Notes: generated by a model not told the origin, from the sequence alone. A stretch of DNA of 64,000 bases from Bifidobacterium merycicum DSM 6492 (GCF_900129045.1 NZ_FQTX01000001.1:186001-250000), one strand, 5' to 3'. Positions 1 through 10,243 are shown, numbered from the stretch's first letter. Program-made: numbers and translations.

Positions 1-2170
1 CCCACGCCGGATCGATCGCGGCGCAATAGCGCGCCCACAAGCGCGACGTCTCCACCAATTCGGTGCTCATCACCCAACTCGGCGTCGACTTGGCCACCGC
101 GGACGCAGGGAACAACGCGAAATGCGTACTGCGCGCACCCTGATAATCGTTCTTCGCCATCTTCTGCGCACGCTTGATGGCCTTCGCCTTCGCCGCACCC
201 TTCAACCCGGCGAAATCGGAAGCCTTCGGCTCACGCACCACCTGCATGCCCATCATCGACAACAGGCCGGCAAGCATGGACTTGTGAATACCCTCGGCAT
301 CCCACGAACAGCACAGGCTATGCGCCGCCTGCTGATTCAACGGCAGCTGGCGGATCTCCAAACCGGCACGCGAAGACGGCAACGGGTCGCCCACCTTGAA
401 GCGCATCTCACGGCACATCTGACGCAGCTGCGCGACCAGATCCTTCCACTGACGCATGCGCAGCCAGCTGAAATACTCGGTTTTGCACATGCGGCGCAAC
501 GCGTTATTGCTCGGCTCGCCATCAGCCTGGAACACACGATCCCAAATGTTCAACGCGGTGAGGAAATCACTCGTCGGATCGGCATACCGGTTATGGATAC
601 GATCCGCCTCCTCACGATGCTCCTCCGGGCGTTCGCGCGGATCCTGCAAACTCAGGAACGCCACGATCACCAGTACGGCGGCAAGCGTGTTCGGCGACGT
701 GGAACGCGCCGCCTCGATCACCATACGACCCAAACGCACATCAATCGGAATACGCGCCAACTGGCGGCCGATAGGCGTCAACGTCACCTCGCCACGCCTA
801 CGCGCCACCGCCTTCAACTCGGTCAACTCGTTGAAACCATCGGAAACGGCCTTCACATCAGGCGGATCGATGAACCCGAACTCCGTCACATCACTGGCCG
901 TACGCGCCACGCCCACGCTCAGCATGTGCAACACCACTGCGCCCAACGACGTGCGAAGAATTTCCGGATCGGTGAACCGCGGGCGCGTCTCATAATCCTC
1001 ACGGCTGTACAGGCGGATCGCGATACCATCCGCCACACGGCCGCAACGGCCCGAACGCTGATCGGCACTGGCCTGGCTGATCGGCTCGATCGGCAGACGC
1101 TGCACCTTCGCGGTCTTGGAATATCTGGAAATACGCGCGGTACCCGGATCGACCACATAACGGATGCCCGGCACGGTCAACGACGTCTCGGCCACATTCG
1201 TGGCGATCACGATGCGCTGATGCGTATGCGATTCGAACACCTTATGCTGGTCGGCCGCGGACAGACGCGCGAACAACGGCATGATCTCAATCGCATCCGG
1301 ACGGCGCATATCCTCGGCACGCGGGCCGAAATGGTGCCGCAGCGCCGCCTCGAACTCGTGGATGTCGCGCTCGCCGGAAGCGAAAACGAGAATGTCACGC
1401 GCACCACGCTCATGGCCCGAATGGATGATGAGCTCAGCGCATGCGCGGGCCACGGCGGTGGGCATGTCGGTTTCGCCGGCGCTGTCCCCCGTGCCGTACT
1501 CGTCGCTGCCCGGATCCACGCCACGCGCGAAACCCGGCACATCATGCATGAGCGCGGGCGCCGCGCCCAACGGCTCGTAGACGATCTGCACCGGATAGGT
1601 GCGTCCGGACACTTCGATCACCGGCACCTTGGTGTGTAGCGCATGCTCGAAATGCTGTTGGAATTTCACCGAATCGATGGTCGCGGACGTGATGATGAGC
1701 TTCAGGTCGCGGCGCTGGGGCAGCAGGGCCGTCAGATAGCCGAGCAGGAAATCGATGTTGAGGCTGCGTTCATGCGCCTCATCGATCACGATGGTGTCGT
1801 AGGCGCTGAGCTTCGGATCGCGCTGGATCTGCGCGAGCAGGATACCGTCGGTGACGACCTTCAGACGCGTGGCCTTGGACGTGTCGTCGGTGAATCGCAC
1901 CTGATAGCCGATTTCCTCGCCCAAACGCACACCCATTTCGGCGGCGATGCGTTCCGCGACGGTACGGGCCGCGATACGACGCGGCTGCGTGTGCACGATC
2001 TGATGGCCATGCGAGCCACGCCCGAGCTCCAGCAGGATCTTCGGCAGCTGCGTGGTTTTGCCGGAACCGGTTTGGCCGGAAACGATGACCACCTGGCTCG
2101 AACGAACGGCCTGGGCGATGTCGTCGCGTGCGGCCGATACCGGCAATTCAGGCGGGTAAACGAATTTCAT
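1..2170 (-). CDS. hrpA: ATP-dependent RNA helicase HrpA, partial at left edge
   Basis: DEAH-box superfamily 2 helicase, cytoplasmic, expected to act on RNA or ribonucleoprotein. Read on the minus strand, the protein starts MKFVYPPELP and carries Walker A GQTGSGKT (about residues 32-39), DEAH (about 130-133), motif III SAT (about 162-164) and a motif VI region with QASADQRSGRCGR. The frame stays open for 723 codons and leaves the window, so the C-terminal part is missing; HrpA proteins are usually about 1300 residues. The start at 2170 is supported by an AAGGA element a few bases upstream. It is the last gene of a leftward pair with the methyltransferase at 2423-3055. Function is assigned from motifs; the RNA substrate is not known. 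Confidence 0.93.
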   Translation of the reverse strand, partial: MKFVYPPELPVSAARDDIAQAVRSSQVVIVSGQTGSGKTTQLPKILLELGRGSHGHQIVHTQPRRIAARTVAERIAAEMGVRLGEEIGYQVRFTDDTSKATRLKVVTDGILLAQIQRDPKLSAYDTIVIDEAHERSLNIDFLLGYLTALLPQRRDLKLIITSATIDSVKFQQHFEHALHTKVPVIEVSGRTYPVQIVYEPLGAAPALMHDVPGFARGVDPGSDEYGTGDSAGETDMPTAVARACAELIIHSGHERGARDILVFASGERDIHEFEAALRHHFGPRAEDMRRPDAIEIMPLFARLSAADQHKVFESHTHQRIVIATNVAETSLTVPGIRYVVDPGTARISRYSKTAKVQRLPIEPISQASADQRSGRCGRVADGIAIRLYSREDYETRPRFTDPEILRTSLGAVVLHMLSVGVARTASDVTEFGFIDPPDVKAVSDGFNELTELKAVARRRGEVTLTPIGRQLARIPIDVRLGRMVIEAARSTSPNTLAAVLVIVAFLSLQDPRERPEEHREEADRIHNRYADPTSDFLTALNIWDRVFQADGEPSNNALRRMCKTEYFSWLRMRQWKDLVAQLRQMCREMRFKVGDPLPSSRAGLEIRQLPLNQQAAHSLCCSWDAEGIHKSMLAGLLSMMGMQVVREPKASDFAGLKGAAKAKAIKRAQKMAKNDYQGARSTHFALFPASAVAKSTPSWVMSTELVETSRLWARYCAAIDPAW

Positions 2171-2422
2171 CACGGTCCTTAGTGTCTCAGTGGCTGAGTG
2201 AATGGGTGAATGAGTGTTTGGGCGAATGGCGGATATCCGTGGGCTCGGTCTGCGGAGCGGGGAGGGGCGGCGCCGGATTCCGGATGACGGGACGCGGGGG
2301 TGGTTTCCGGATGACGGGATGCGGAACCGACGAGCGCTCGCCGACCTCACCGATCTCGTCAACACATGGATGCCCACGTGTCGGCACCTACCGTGCGGAC
2401 TCCTATGCGCTCCTACGTGTTC

Positions 2423-3055
2423 CTACGCGCGGGCGACCTCGATCACCCGGAATCCCTTGGCGCTGTGGTATTTCGACACCGCATAGCCGTCGCCCAGCGC
2501 GTCGGCCAGCCAGTTGATCAGCGAATCCGCGCCCAGATTCTTCTGCACCACCAAGTAGGTGACGCCATCGGGCGACAGACGCGGCAGCCAGTTCATGAGC
2601 ATCGTATGCAGCGCCTCCTTGCCGATGCGGATCGGCGGATTCGACCAGATCGCGTCGAAGGTCAGGTCGGGGCTGAGCGCGGTCGGATCGACGGGCTTCG
2701 CATCGGCATCGGTACGGATGACGCGCACATTGCCGCATCCGTTGCGTTTCGCGTTCAGCTCGGTCAGTTCAAGCGCACGTTCGTTCACATCCGCCGCCCA
2801 CACGGTGGCTTCGGGCGAGGCGAACGCGAGCGAAAGGGCAATCGGCCCCCAGCCGCATCCCAGATCAAGCAGATTGCCATGCTCGGGAGGCTCCGGCGCC
2901 TGCTTGAGCAACACCGACGTGCCGAGATCAAGACGCGACCCGGAGAATACGCCGTTCGACACCTCGACATCGGTGTCACGCCCACGCAACTGCACGTGCA
3001 GGGTGCGACGCACGTCCTTCGATGAGGGGTCGGCCGAAAAATACTGTTCCGCCAT
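2423..3055 (-). CDS. RsmC-like class I SAM-dependent methyltransferase
   Basis: Protein of 210 residues resembling the small-domain rRNA guanine-N2 methyltransferases (RsmC/RlmG type, MTS domain). It has an SAM-binding loop LLDLGCGWGP (residues 62-71), an acidic ribose contact region AADVNERA (about 88-95) and the catalytic NPP motif in SNPPIRIGK (139-141). The likely reaction is methyl transfer from SAM to a guanine N2 of ribosomal RNA. It is about the length of single-domain actinobacterial members, shorter than two-domain E. coli RsmC. The exact target base cannot be read from sequence. It lies upstream of hrpA on the same strand with about 250 bases between them. Confidence 0.85.
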   Translation of the reverse strand: MAEQYFSADPSSKDVRRTLHVQLRGRDTDVEVSNGVFSGSRLDLGTSVLLKQAPEPPEHGNLLDLGCGWGPIALSLAFASPEATVWAADVNERALELTELNAKRNGCGNVRVIRTDADAKPVDPTALSPDLTFDAIWSNPPIRIGKEALHTMLMNWLPRLSPDGVTYLVVQKNLGADSLINWLADALGDGYAVSKYHSAKGFRVIEVARA

Positions 3056-3127
3056 GATGTGTCCCGAACCTTTCCGTTTTCTCCGTCTGTCGTCTGTTCC
3101 TCGAAGTCTGTTTTCCGAAGTTCGTTT

Positions 3128-3207
3128 CCCGAGGTCTGCTTCCCGAGGTCTGCTTCCCGAGGTCTGCTCCCGGAAGTTGCTCCCGGAGGTTGCTCCCGGA
3201 GGTTGCT
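3128..3207 (+). repeat. Two adjacent short tandem repeats upstream of hflX
   Basis: Three 14-bp copies of CCCGAGGTCTGCTT begin at 3128, 3142 and 3156. They merge into three 13-bp copies of the related CCCGGAGGTTGCT at 3169, 3182 and 3195, the first with one change. The block lies in the 396-base gap between the divergent methyltransferase and hflX. I see no gene in this gap. Confidence 0.9.
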
Positions 3208-3451
3208 CCCCGAAACGCCTTCGGATGTTCGGCCAGTGCCCCTGCCCGCCCGCTCCGCCGGGGCGAACCCTTGGGGCGAAGTGGACGGTGGCTGGTCTGT
3301 CACCTCACATGATGATAATAATGAACGTGCCCGCCCGTTTCGTATGGCGGCGGCGCGGGTGAACGAGACGCGGCGGCGAGCCGGGGCTCGAAACGAAACA
3401 TGAACCGAAACGCGGGCCGAAATACGGGCCGAGACGCGAGCCGAGAACGAG

Positions 3452-5179
3452 GTGGCATTGACCCTGAGCGACGATATCGACAAGACCGGTGAAGGCGATC
3501 GCTTGACGGACCGCATGACGGGTGGAGCGGCCGCAAGCCCTGTGAATTCCGCAAGTCCTGTGAGCCCTGCAAGCCCCGCAGGTCCCGCCAGCGCAGGCGC
3601 TGGCTCTGGTGCCGGTTTCGGTGCGGGTTTCGGTACGGGTTTCGGTACGGGTTTCGGTGCGGGTTTCGATGCGGGAGCGCGCCCGGAAAGCGCGGGCGAC
3701 GGCGCCCACGGCGGGAACGCGACCGCCCATGCGGATGTGCTCGCGGAATCCTCCGAAGTGCTGCTCGGAGACAACGCGCACGGCGTGGGCTTCGATTCCT
3801 CCGGCAGCGAGGAATGGGCCGAACGAGAATCGCGCAATCAGCTCAAGCGCGTCGCCGGCCTCGGCGAACTGCAGGACGTCACCGAAGTCGAATACCGCAA
3901 GGTCAGGCTCGAACGAGTGGTGCTCGTGGGCGTATGGTCGAGCGCCGTCACCACGCAAGCCAAAGCCGAGGAATCGTTGCGAGAACTGGCCGCGCTCGCG
4001 CAGACCGCGGGCGCCGTGGTGTGCGACGGCCTGCTGCAGCATCGTTCAAGACCCGACGCCGCCACCTACGTGGGTTCCGGCAAGGCGAAGGAGATCGCCG
4101 ACATCGTGGCGCGTGACGAAGCCGATACGATCGTGGTCGACGACGACCTGCCGCCGAGCCAGCGTCGAGGATTGGAGGACGCCGCCAAAGTGAAAGTGGT
4201 GGACCGCACCGCCGTGATCCTCGACATCTTCGCCCAGCACGCCACTTCGCGCGAAGGCAAGGCGCAAGTGGAACTGGCGCAGCTCGAATACATGCTGCCG
4301 CGACTGCGCGGTTGGGGCGGATCCCTGTCCCGTCAGGCCGGCGGCCAAGCGGCCGGGCAGAACGGCGGCATCGGTTCCCGAGGTCCCGGCGAGACGCAGA
4401 TCGAAATGGATCGTCGCGTGATCCGCACGCGCATCGCACGCTTGAAGAAGCAGATCGCCCAAATGGCGCCGGCCCGTGAAGTCAAGCGCGGATCGCGCCG
4501 TCGTTACGGACTGCCCACCATCGCCGTGGTCGGCTATACGAACGCAGGCAAATCATCGCTCACCAACCGGCTGACCGGTTCCGGCGAGCTGGTCGAAAAC
4601 GCGCTGTTCGCCACGCTTGACACCGCGGTGCGGCGCACCAAGGCGAAGGATGGGCGACTGTACGCCTACGTGGACACGGTCGGCTTCGTGCGCAGACTGC
4701 CCACGCAGCTGGTCGAAGCGTTCAAATCCACGCTGGAGGAGGTCGCCGACGCGGACGTGATTCTGCACGTCGTGGACGCCTCGCACCCCGACCCGTTCTC
4801 GCAGATCGACGCGGTCAACGAGATCCTTGCCGACATCGAAGGCACCGCATCCATCCCGCGCATCCTGGCATTCAACAAGGCCGACCTGTGTGACAAGGCA
4901 ACCGTGGAACGCTTGGCGGTGCTCGAACCCGACGCGCATATCGTCTCCGCATATTCCGGCGACGGTGTGGAAGGATTGCGCGCCGCGGTGGAGGCGCTGC
5001 TGCCCACGCCCGGCGTGCACGTGGAGGCGCTCCTGCCGTATTCCGAAGGGGCGTTGCTGTCCAGAATCCGCGAATACGGGCATGTGCAGGACGTGCAATG
5101 GCAGGATGACGGCGTGCACGTGTCGGCCGACGTGGACGACCGGCTGTCGGCGCAGATCGTCGCGGCGGCGATCGACTAG
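3452..5179 (+). CDS. hflX: GTPase HflX
   Basis: Ribosome-associated GTPase of the OBG-HflX family, known to split or rescue stalled ribosomes under stress. The conserved N-domain runs from about residue 125 (RNQLKRVAGLGELQDV). A glycine-rich segment GGQAAGQNGGIGSRGPGE precedes the G-domain, which has G1 GYTNAGKSS (about 360-368), DTVGFVR and NKAD (about 474-477). The frame opens at GTG 3452 and gives 575 residues. The first ~120 residues are low-complexity Ala/Ser/Pro sequence followed by six G-[AT]-G-F repeats. That start has only a weak ribosome site, so a later start such as ATG 3518 is possible. The frame continues unbroken from the repeats into the GTPase. Confidence 0.92.
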   Translation: MALTLSDDIDKTGEGDRLTDRMTGGAAASPVNSASPVSPASPAGPASAGAGSGAGFGAGFGTGFGTGFGAGFDAGARPESAGDGAHGGNATAHADVLAESSEVLLGDNAHGVGFDSSGSEEWAERESRNQLKRVAGLGELQDVTEVEYRKVRLERVVLVGVWSSAVTTQAKAEESLRELAALAQTAGAVVCDGLLQHRSRPDAATYVGSGKAKEIADIVARDEADTIVVDDDLPPSQRRGLEDAAKVKVVDRTAVILDIFAQHATSREGKAQVELAQLEYMLPRLRGWGGSLSRQAGGQAAGQNGGIGSRGPGETQIEMDRRVIRTRIARLKKQIAQMAPAREVKRGSRRRYGLPTIAVVGYTNAGKSSLTNRLTGSGELVENALFATLDTAVRRTKAKDGRLYAYVDTVGFVRRLPTQLVEAFKSTLEEVADADVILHVVDASHPDPFSQIDAVNEILADIEGTASIPRILAFNKADLCDKATVERLAVLEPDAHIVSAYSGDGVEGLRAAVEALLPTPGVHVEALLPYSEGALLSRIREYGHVQDVQWQDDGVHVSADVDDRLSAQIVAAAID

Positions 5180-5417
5180 GCGACTGGCTGGTTGGTTGGC
5201 TGGTTGGCTGGTGGGATGGCGAGATACGCTGCTGATGGTGATGCTGGCGCAGCCTTTCGCTGCGGTTGTTCGCTGGTGGCAGCGTGTCAGCCGTGCCTTG
5301 CCGTGTTCCGTCGTGTGTCGAGATACTCCGATGCGTTCCCGCAGGCGGATTCCAACGTGGCACGCGGTGATATGTGAGCGCTGCCAGTGTCAGGTTATGT
5401 GAGTACAGTTGAAGTGA

Positions 5418-6434
<1,017 letters not shown>

Positions 6435-6583
6435 TAGTCGCTAGGTTGAGTCAGGTTTCTAGGCTAGATCGGCTTCCCGGTTCCCGAGATTCCTGGGTTC
6501 TCTGGGGCAGGTCAGTCGTTGGGCGTTCTGGATTGAGTCAGAACCCATAAGACCTGACTCTCCAATGGGAAAATTTGACTCCC

Positions 6584-6616
6584 AAACGGGACGTTGCCTT
6601 CGCAACGTCCCGTTTT
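6584..6616 (+). terminator. Rho-independent terminator downstream of ldh
   Basis: The 14-base arm AAACGGGACGTTGC (6584-6597) pairs with GCAACGTCCCGTTT over a CTTC tetraloop and runs into TTTTCGTTTTTC. It is a strong intrinsic terminator 150 bases after the ldh stop codon. Confidence 0.88.
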
Positions 6617-6642
6617 CGTTTTTCTTCCCTTTCGTATCGTTT

Positions 6643-6677
6643 TCGGACAGATTCGCCCTGATTTTGTCTGATTCCGG
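6643..6677 (+). repeat. Hairpin repeat family B, copy 1
   Basis: Imperfect palindrome with the core TCGGACAG ... TGTCTGATTCCGG, matching elements at 8032, 8092, 8185, 16055, 16119 and 16184. This copy lies just after the ldh terminator and about 190 bases before the acyltransferase start. Confidence 0.75.
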
Positions 6678-6864
6678 TAGGGAAGAGCGGCAGAACAGGG
6701 CGGAAAATCAGGGATTCTCGCCATCGCTTCAAGCATATTGCCATACCCCGTACCGCTGTGAAACGAGATGCCAGCGTCAAACATTATCGGTATGCTTACG
6801 TTTGCAAATACTGCTCATGCGGCTGTTTGTGGATGATTCGCAGGCGCTGAATCGAACGCAGGGT

Positions 6865-8022
6865 ATGAACGTGCATACCCCCGTGCATCCGCTCAGGCAG
6901 GCCGTCGATGGAGGAACAGGAAGGATCATACCGACGAAGTACAGAGAAAGCAACTATGACCTGTTGCGCATCCTCAGTTGCGTTGCCATTATCGTGATTC
7001 ACGTAGCCACGCAGTGGGTGGACATCGGTCAGGGGAATCAAGCGTTCCTCGCCGGACTGAACCGCCAAATGCTGGTGAATATCTACGATTCGCTGTCACG
7101 GTTCGCCGTGCCGTGCTTCGTCATGATCTCAGGCGCGTTCATCCTGGACAATCCGAAGAATCTCGATTACAAGACGTTCTATCGTAAATCGTTCCGTCAC
7201 GTGGTCGTACCGACCTTCATATTCACGATCCTCTACACCCTGTTCAAAGCGGGCATGAACCTCGCCGGCACCGGTTCGGGGTGGGGTGACGTGTTGTCCG
7301 GACTGGTGGCCGGCAAACCGTTCTATCACATGTGGTACCTGTATATGCTCATCGGTGTCTATCTTCTCGCCCCGTGGGTGATTCGTGTGAAGAGCGAGAT
7401 CGGTGAGCGCATGTTCGAGAGGGTCGCGGTGGCGTTCCTGCTCCTCGCGGTCGCCAGCATGTGGACGATGGGCGAGGTCAAGTTGGCGTGGAATCTGGGC
7501 ATGGTGTTTTGTTATCTCGGCTATTTTGCTGTTGGATACGTGCTGAGGAAGAGAATCGGCAAGAGCGCGAAGGTCGCGGTTCTGGCGTTGTCGGCCGGCC
7601 TGTTGATCGAGGTGTTCAATGGGGTCGTGTACTACTGGGCGCACTATGTTTCCGCCAATGGTTTCCCGCTTGGCATTGTCGGACCGTTCACCCCGCTTGT
7701 CGCGCTTTCTTCGGTGCTGATATTTGTCGGATTCGCTTCGATGGACGTGAAGGCTCCGCTTGGCGGTCTTGCGAATATGACGTTCGTGATCTATCTGTTT
7801 CACGCCGGTGTGGTTGAGAGCATTTCGATGGTCATGGTGTTGATGAACGGTAAGGATTGGATGATGGGGTACGACCCCTTGTACTGGGTGTGGATTTTCG
7901 TGTTGCTGGTGTCGTTGGTTTCCGTGATGCTGACGGTGGTGTATGACAAGCTGTTCGATGCGCTGGATGCCAGATTCTCCATTACCGATGGGCTGACTCG
8001 TTTGGTGAGGCTTGATGGCTGA
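6865..8022 (+). CDS. Membrane acyltransferase, acyltransferase-3 family
   Basis: About 385 residues with roughly ten hydrophobic segments. The N-terminal signature of the OafA/YrhL/WecH-type acyltransferase-3 family is visible: YDLLRILSCVAIIVIHVATQW, with the catalytic-type histidine in VIHVA, followed by PCFVMISGAFIL. Such proteins O-acylate surface polysaccharides or other exported glycans in the cytoplasmic membrane; the acceptor is unknown. The open frame extends back to 6565 but that part overlaps the ldh terminator, so ATG 6865 (or 6817) is a more credible start; neither has a strong ribosome site. The gene is flanked by family B hairpin repeats, one before and three after, which may reflect an inserted cassette. 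Confidence 0.8.
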   Translation: MNVHTPVHPLRQAVDGGTGRIIPTKYRESNYDLLRILSCVAIIVIHVATQWVDIGQGNQAFLAGLNRQMLVNIYDSLSRFAVPCFVMISGAFILDNPKNLDYKTFYRKSFRHVVVPTFIFTILYTLFKAGMNLAGTGSGWGDVLSGLVAGKPFYHMWYLYMLIGVYLLAPWVIRVKSEIGERMFERVAVAFLLLAVASMWTMGEVKLAWNLGMVFCYLGYFAVGYVLRKRIGKSAKVAVLALSAGLLIEVFNGVVYYWAHYVSANGFPLGIVGPFTPLVALSSVLIFVGFASMDVKAPLGGLANMTFVIYLFHAGVVESISMVMVLMNGKDWMMGYDPLYWVWIFVLLVSLVSVMLTVVYDKLFDALDARFSITDGLTRLVRLDG

Positions 8023-8031
8023 TTCGTCCCG

Positions 8032-8066
8032 TTTTCAGACAGAATCGGGACGATTTTATCCGAAAA
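8032..8066 (+). repeat. Hairpin repeat family B, copy 2
   Basis: GTTTTCAGACAGAATC pairs imperfectly with the downstream TTATCCGAAAAC. It starts about 10 bases after the acyltransferase stop and could also act as its transcription end. Confidence 0.72.
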
Positions 8067-8091
8067 CGATACGAGCTAACCTTCATCAATT

Positions 8092-8134
8092 ACCGGAATC
8101 AGACAGGAACGGCCTGCTTTTGTCCGATTCCGGT
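8092..8134 (+). repeat. Hairpin repeat family B, copy 3 (best-paired)
   Basis: ACCGGAATCAGACA at the left pairs with TGTCCGATTCCGGT at the right with a single A-C mismatch, giving a 43-base hairpin. This copy defines the full extent of the repeat. Confidence 0.8.
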
Positions 8135-8184
8135 TAAGTCTGTCCGGGGTCGTGGAGCGGTTCAGAAGGCCGGGTGTCTCTCAT

Positions 8185-8227
8185 ACCGTTTTCAGACAGA
8201 AATGGGCTGATTCTGTCCGATTCCGGT
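8185..8227 (+). repeat. Hairpin repeat family B, copy 4
   Basis: Same 43-base layout as copy 3: ACCGTTTTCAGACAGAA on the left and TTCTGTCCGATTCCGGT on the right. It lies between the convergent acyltransferase and CDF transporter genes. Confidence 0.78.
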
Positions 8228-8372
8228 GAAGTTGGGAACGCCATTCCTCATCGATCGCAGCGGGGCGAGGCGAATGGCACCGGTTCCCGAGTGGGGAAAT
8301 CGATGCCATTCATCTTGCCATATGGTTCCAGCGTTTTAGCTGCTTCGGTGTCGTAGTGGATCTCCAGCAAAA

Positions 8373-9296
8373 CTAGCGGTGCATCTCTTCGATGGACAGC
8401 GAACTGTACCCCTCCGGTTCGAGCTGGAAGGTGGTGTGCGGCACGGACACGGGGAAATGCTCGCGCAGGCAGTCCTGCAGCTGCTTGAGAATGGCAGCGC
8501 CATCCTCCATGGTCAGGCCGTTCTCCACCACCACATGCGCCATCAGAATCGGCAGACCCGTCGAAACGGTGCTGGCATGCAGATCGTGCACGGCGACCAC
8601 GCGCGGCACCGATTCCAGATGCTTGCGCACCTCATCGAGATCCAGCCCCTGCGGGGTCTCCTCCAGCAGTACGCGGACGGCGTTGTGCAGCAGTTTGATT
8701 GCGCGGGGGATCATCATCAGTGCGATGATGCCGCCCGCGATCGCGTCGAACTTATCCCAGCCGGTTGTGAGCATGACCAGGGCGGATGCGACCACGGCTA
8801 CCGAACCCAGTGCGTCGTTCATCACTTCAAGGAACGCGGCCTTCATATTCATATTGTCGCCGCGCTGCGAGGAAAGAATGGTGATGGAGACGATGTTCGC
8901 CACCAGCCCCAATATGCCGACGAACAGCAGAAGCCGAACATCGCTGATCGCCGTTTCGGAATCGCCGAACAGTCGCATGCATGCCTCGAACAGCGCGTAG
9001 ATGCCCACGAACAGCAGCACCAACGCGCCGCATGCGGCGGTGATGATTTCGAGTCGGGCCCAGCCCCAGGTACGGGTGCTGTTGGGCTTGCGGCGCATCA
9101 GTATGGCGGTGATGGTGGATGCGACGAGTACGGAGACGTCGGTGAGCATGTGTCCGGCGTCGGTGAGCAGGGCGAGCGAATCGGTGATGAACGCTGCCAC
9201 GACTTCGACCACGAATACGGTGAGGGTGACGGACAGTGTCGCGATCAATCGTTGTTGATGCCCCGCGCCTTGCGGGGTGGTATGCGTGTGCGCCAT
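8373..9296 (-). CDS. Cation diffusion facilitator family metal exporter
   Basis: Integral membrane protein of 307 residues that exports Zn2+ or a similar divalent cation by proton antiport. The N-terminus is His/Thr-rich (MAHTHTTPQGAGHQQR). TM2 holds DSLALLTDAGHMLTD, with the D-HxxxD metal-site pattern of the CzcD branch. TM5 holds the second half-site in EVMNDALGSV, and a cytoplasmic ferredoxin-like C-terminal domain carries DLHASTVSTGLPILMAHVVV. About six membrane segments are visible. The start ATG at 9296 is preceded by AAAGGATC. It sits downstream of lexA on the same strand, separated by a terminator-like hairpin. Metal specificity is inferred from the family. Confidence 0.9.
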   Translation of the reverse strand: MAHTHTTPQGAGHQQRLIATLSVTLTVFVVEVVAAFITDSLALLTDAGHMLTDVSVLVASTITAILMRRKPNSTRTWGWARLEIITAACGALVLLFVGIYALFEACMRLFGDSETAISDVRLLLFVGILGLVANIVSITILSSQRGDNMNMKAAFLEVMNDALGSVAVVASALVMLTTGWDKFDAIAGGIIALMMIPRAIKLLHNAVRVLLEETPQGLDLDEVRKHLESVPRVVAVHDLHASTVSTGLPILMAHVVVENGLTMEDGAAILKQLQDCLREHFPVSVPHTTFQLEPEGYSSLSIEEMHR

Positions 9297-9367
9297 GTTC
9301 AGATCCTTTCCGGAAAACAGATGAGATTGTTTCTCAATACCATTTGCTTTTAGCCTCAGATACGACG

Positions 9368-9391
9368 AAACCCCGGCGCATGGCCGGGGTT
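9368..9391 (-). terminator. Terminator downstream of lexA
   Basis: AACCCCGGC (9369-9377) pairs with GCCGGGGTT (9383-9391) over a 5-base loop. In the leftward direction the stem is followed by TTTCGTCG. It lies about 20 bases after the lexA stop. Confidence 0.7.
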
Positions 9392-9413
9392 CCGTTACTT
9401 GTCGTGAATGACT

Positions 9414-10160
9414 CTACAACTTTCGGAGGACGGTGACAACCTTTCCCATAATGGTGGCGTAGGTGCCGTCGATGGGAGAGTATGCGGGGTTGTGCGGCAT
9501 AAGCCACACGTGGCCCTTCTCTTTGCGGAAAGTCTTCACCGTCGCCTCGCCGTCGAGCAACGCCGCCACGATATCGCCGTTCACCGCTGTGTGCTGTTCG
9601 CGCACCACCACGAAATCGCCGTCGCAGATTGCGGCATCGATCATGGAATCGCCGTGCACTTCCAGCATGAACAGGTTGCCGCCGGAGCCGGTGAGGCGCT
9701 CGGGCAGACGCATTACGTCGTCGATATGCTGTTCCGCGGTGATGGGTGTTCCCGCTGCGATACGGCCGACCAATGGGATGTCACGGGATTCGAGCACCGC
9801 TTCGCTTGCCTTCGAGGAGGGGAAGGGGATGATGGTTGCGGTGCCATGCTCGGAGTTGCTGTCATGCTCGGAGGTTCCAGTGCCGGACGACTGAGCGGAG
9901 AACGGATCGTGCAATATCTCGACGGCACGGCCTTTATTGGCGTTAAGTCTGATATAGCCCTTCTCCTCAAGTGCCTGCAGCTGATGTTTGACCGACGAGG
10001 GGCTTTTCAAACCGGCTGCGGCGCCGATTTCGCGGAATGAGGGAACGAAACCGCGCTCATTCTGATAAGTGGTGATTGCCTTGAGCACCTGAAGCTGACG
10101 ATCGGTGAGATCGTCGGCCACCGAGGCGTCTGCTCGTGGCGTGTATGGGACAGTGCTCAT
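9414..10160 (-). CDS. lexA: SOS repressor LexA
   Basis: Transcriptional repressor of the DNA-damage response, self-cleaving when stimulated by RecA filaments. It is 248 residues long with an N-terminal winged helix (about residues 15-75, recognition region GLKSPSSVKHQL). The peptidase S24 domain has the Ala136-Gly137 scissile bond in GRIAAGTPI, catalytic Ser172 in GDSMI and Lys209 in EATVKTF. The ~50-residue linker between the domains is longer than in E. coli LexA. It is transcribed leftward from a control region that it shares with the LysM gene. Several LexA boxes lie within 140 bases of the start, so autoregulation is expected. Confidence 0.97.
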   Translation of the reverse strand: MSTVPYTPRADASVADDLTDRQLQVLKAITTYQNERGFVPSFREIGAAAGLKSPSSVKHQLQALEEKGYIRLNANKGRAVEILHDPFSAQSSGTGTSEHDSNSEHGTATIIPFPSSKASEAVLESRDIPLVGRIAAGTPITAEQHIDDVMRLPERLTGSGGNLFMLEVHGDSMIDAAICDGDFVVVREQHTAVNGDIVAALLDGEATVKTFRKEKGHVWLMPHNPAYSPIDGTYATIMGKVVTVLRKL

Positions 10161-10209
10161 GGCGTTCCTTTCGTCATTTTACCTAGCTTAACGTGAATCC
10201 GTTTTGAAA

Positions 10210-10225
10210 TCAAACATTTGTTCGA
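10210..10225. promoter_or_regulatory. LexA box 1
   Basis: TCAAACATTTGTTCGA matches the actinobacterial SOS-box pattern TCGAAC-N4-GTTCGA with one change. It is the box nearest the lexA start and presumably controls lexA. Confidence 0.85.
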
Positions 10226-10243
10226 TACGGCGGGTTGTGCTAT

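Noticed and set aside
122..1639. Long + strand open frame over the left edge
   Set aside because: It is the antisense shadow of hrpA; its His/Arg-rich translation matches no family, whereas the minus strand shows clear helicase motifs.
6565..6864. Extended N-terminus of the first acyltransferase
   Set aside because: The frame would start inside the ldh terminator hairpin and pass through a family B repeat; a start at 6817 or 6865 fits the family better.
8173..8356. Small gene in the gap between the acyltransferase and the CDF exporter
   Set aside because: A 60-codon frame overlaps a family B hairpin and lacks a ribosome site.
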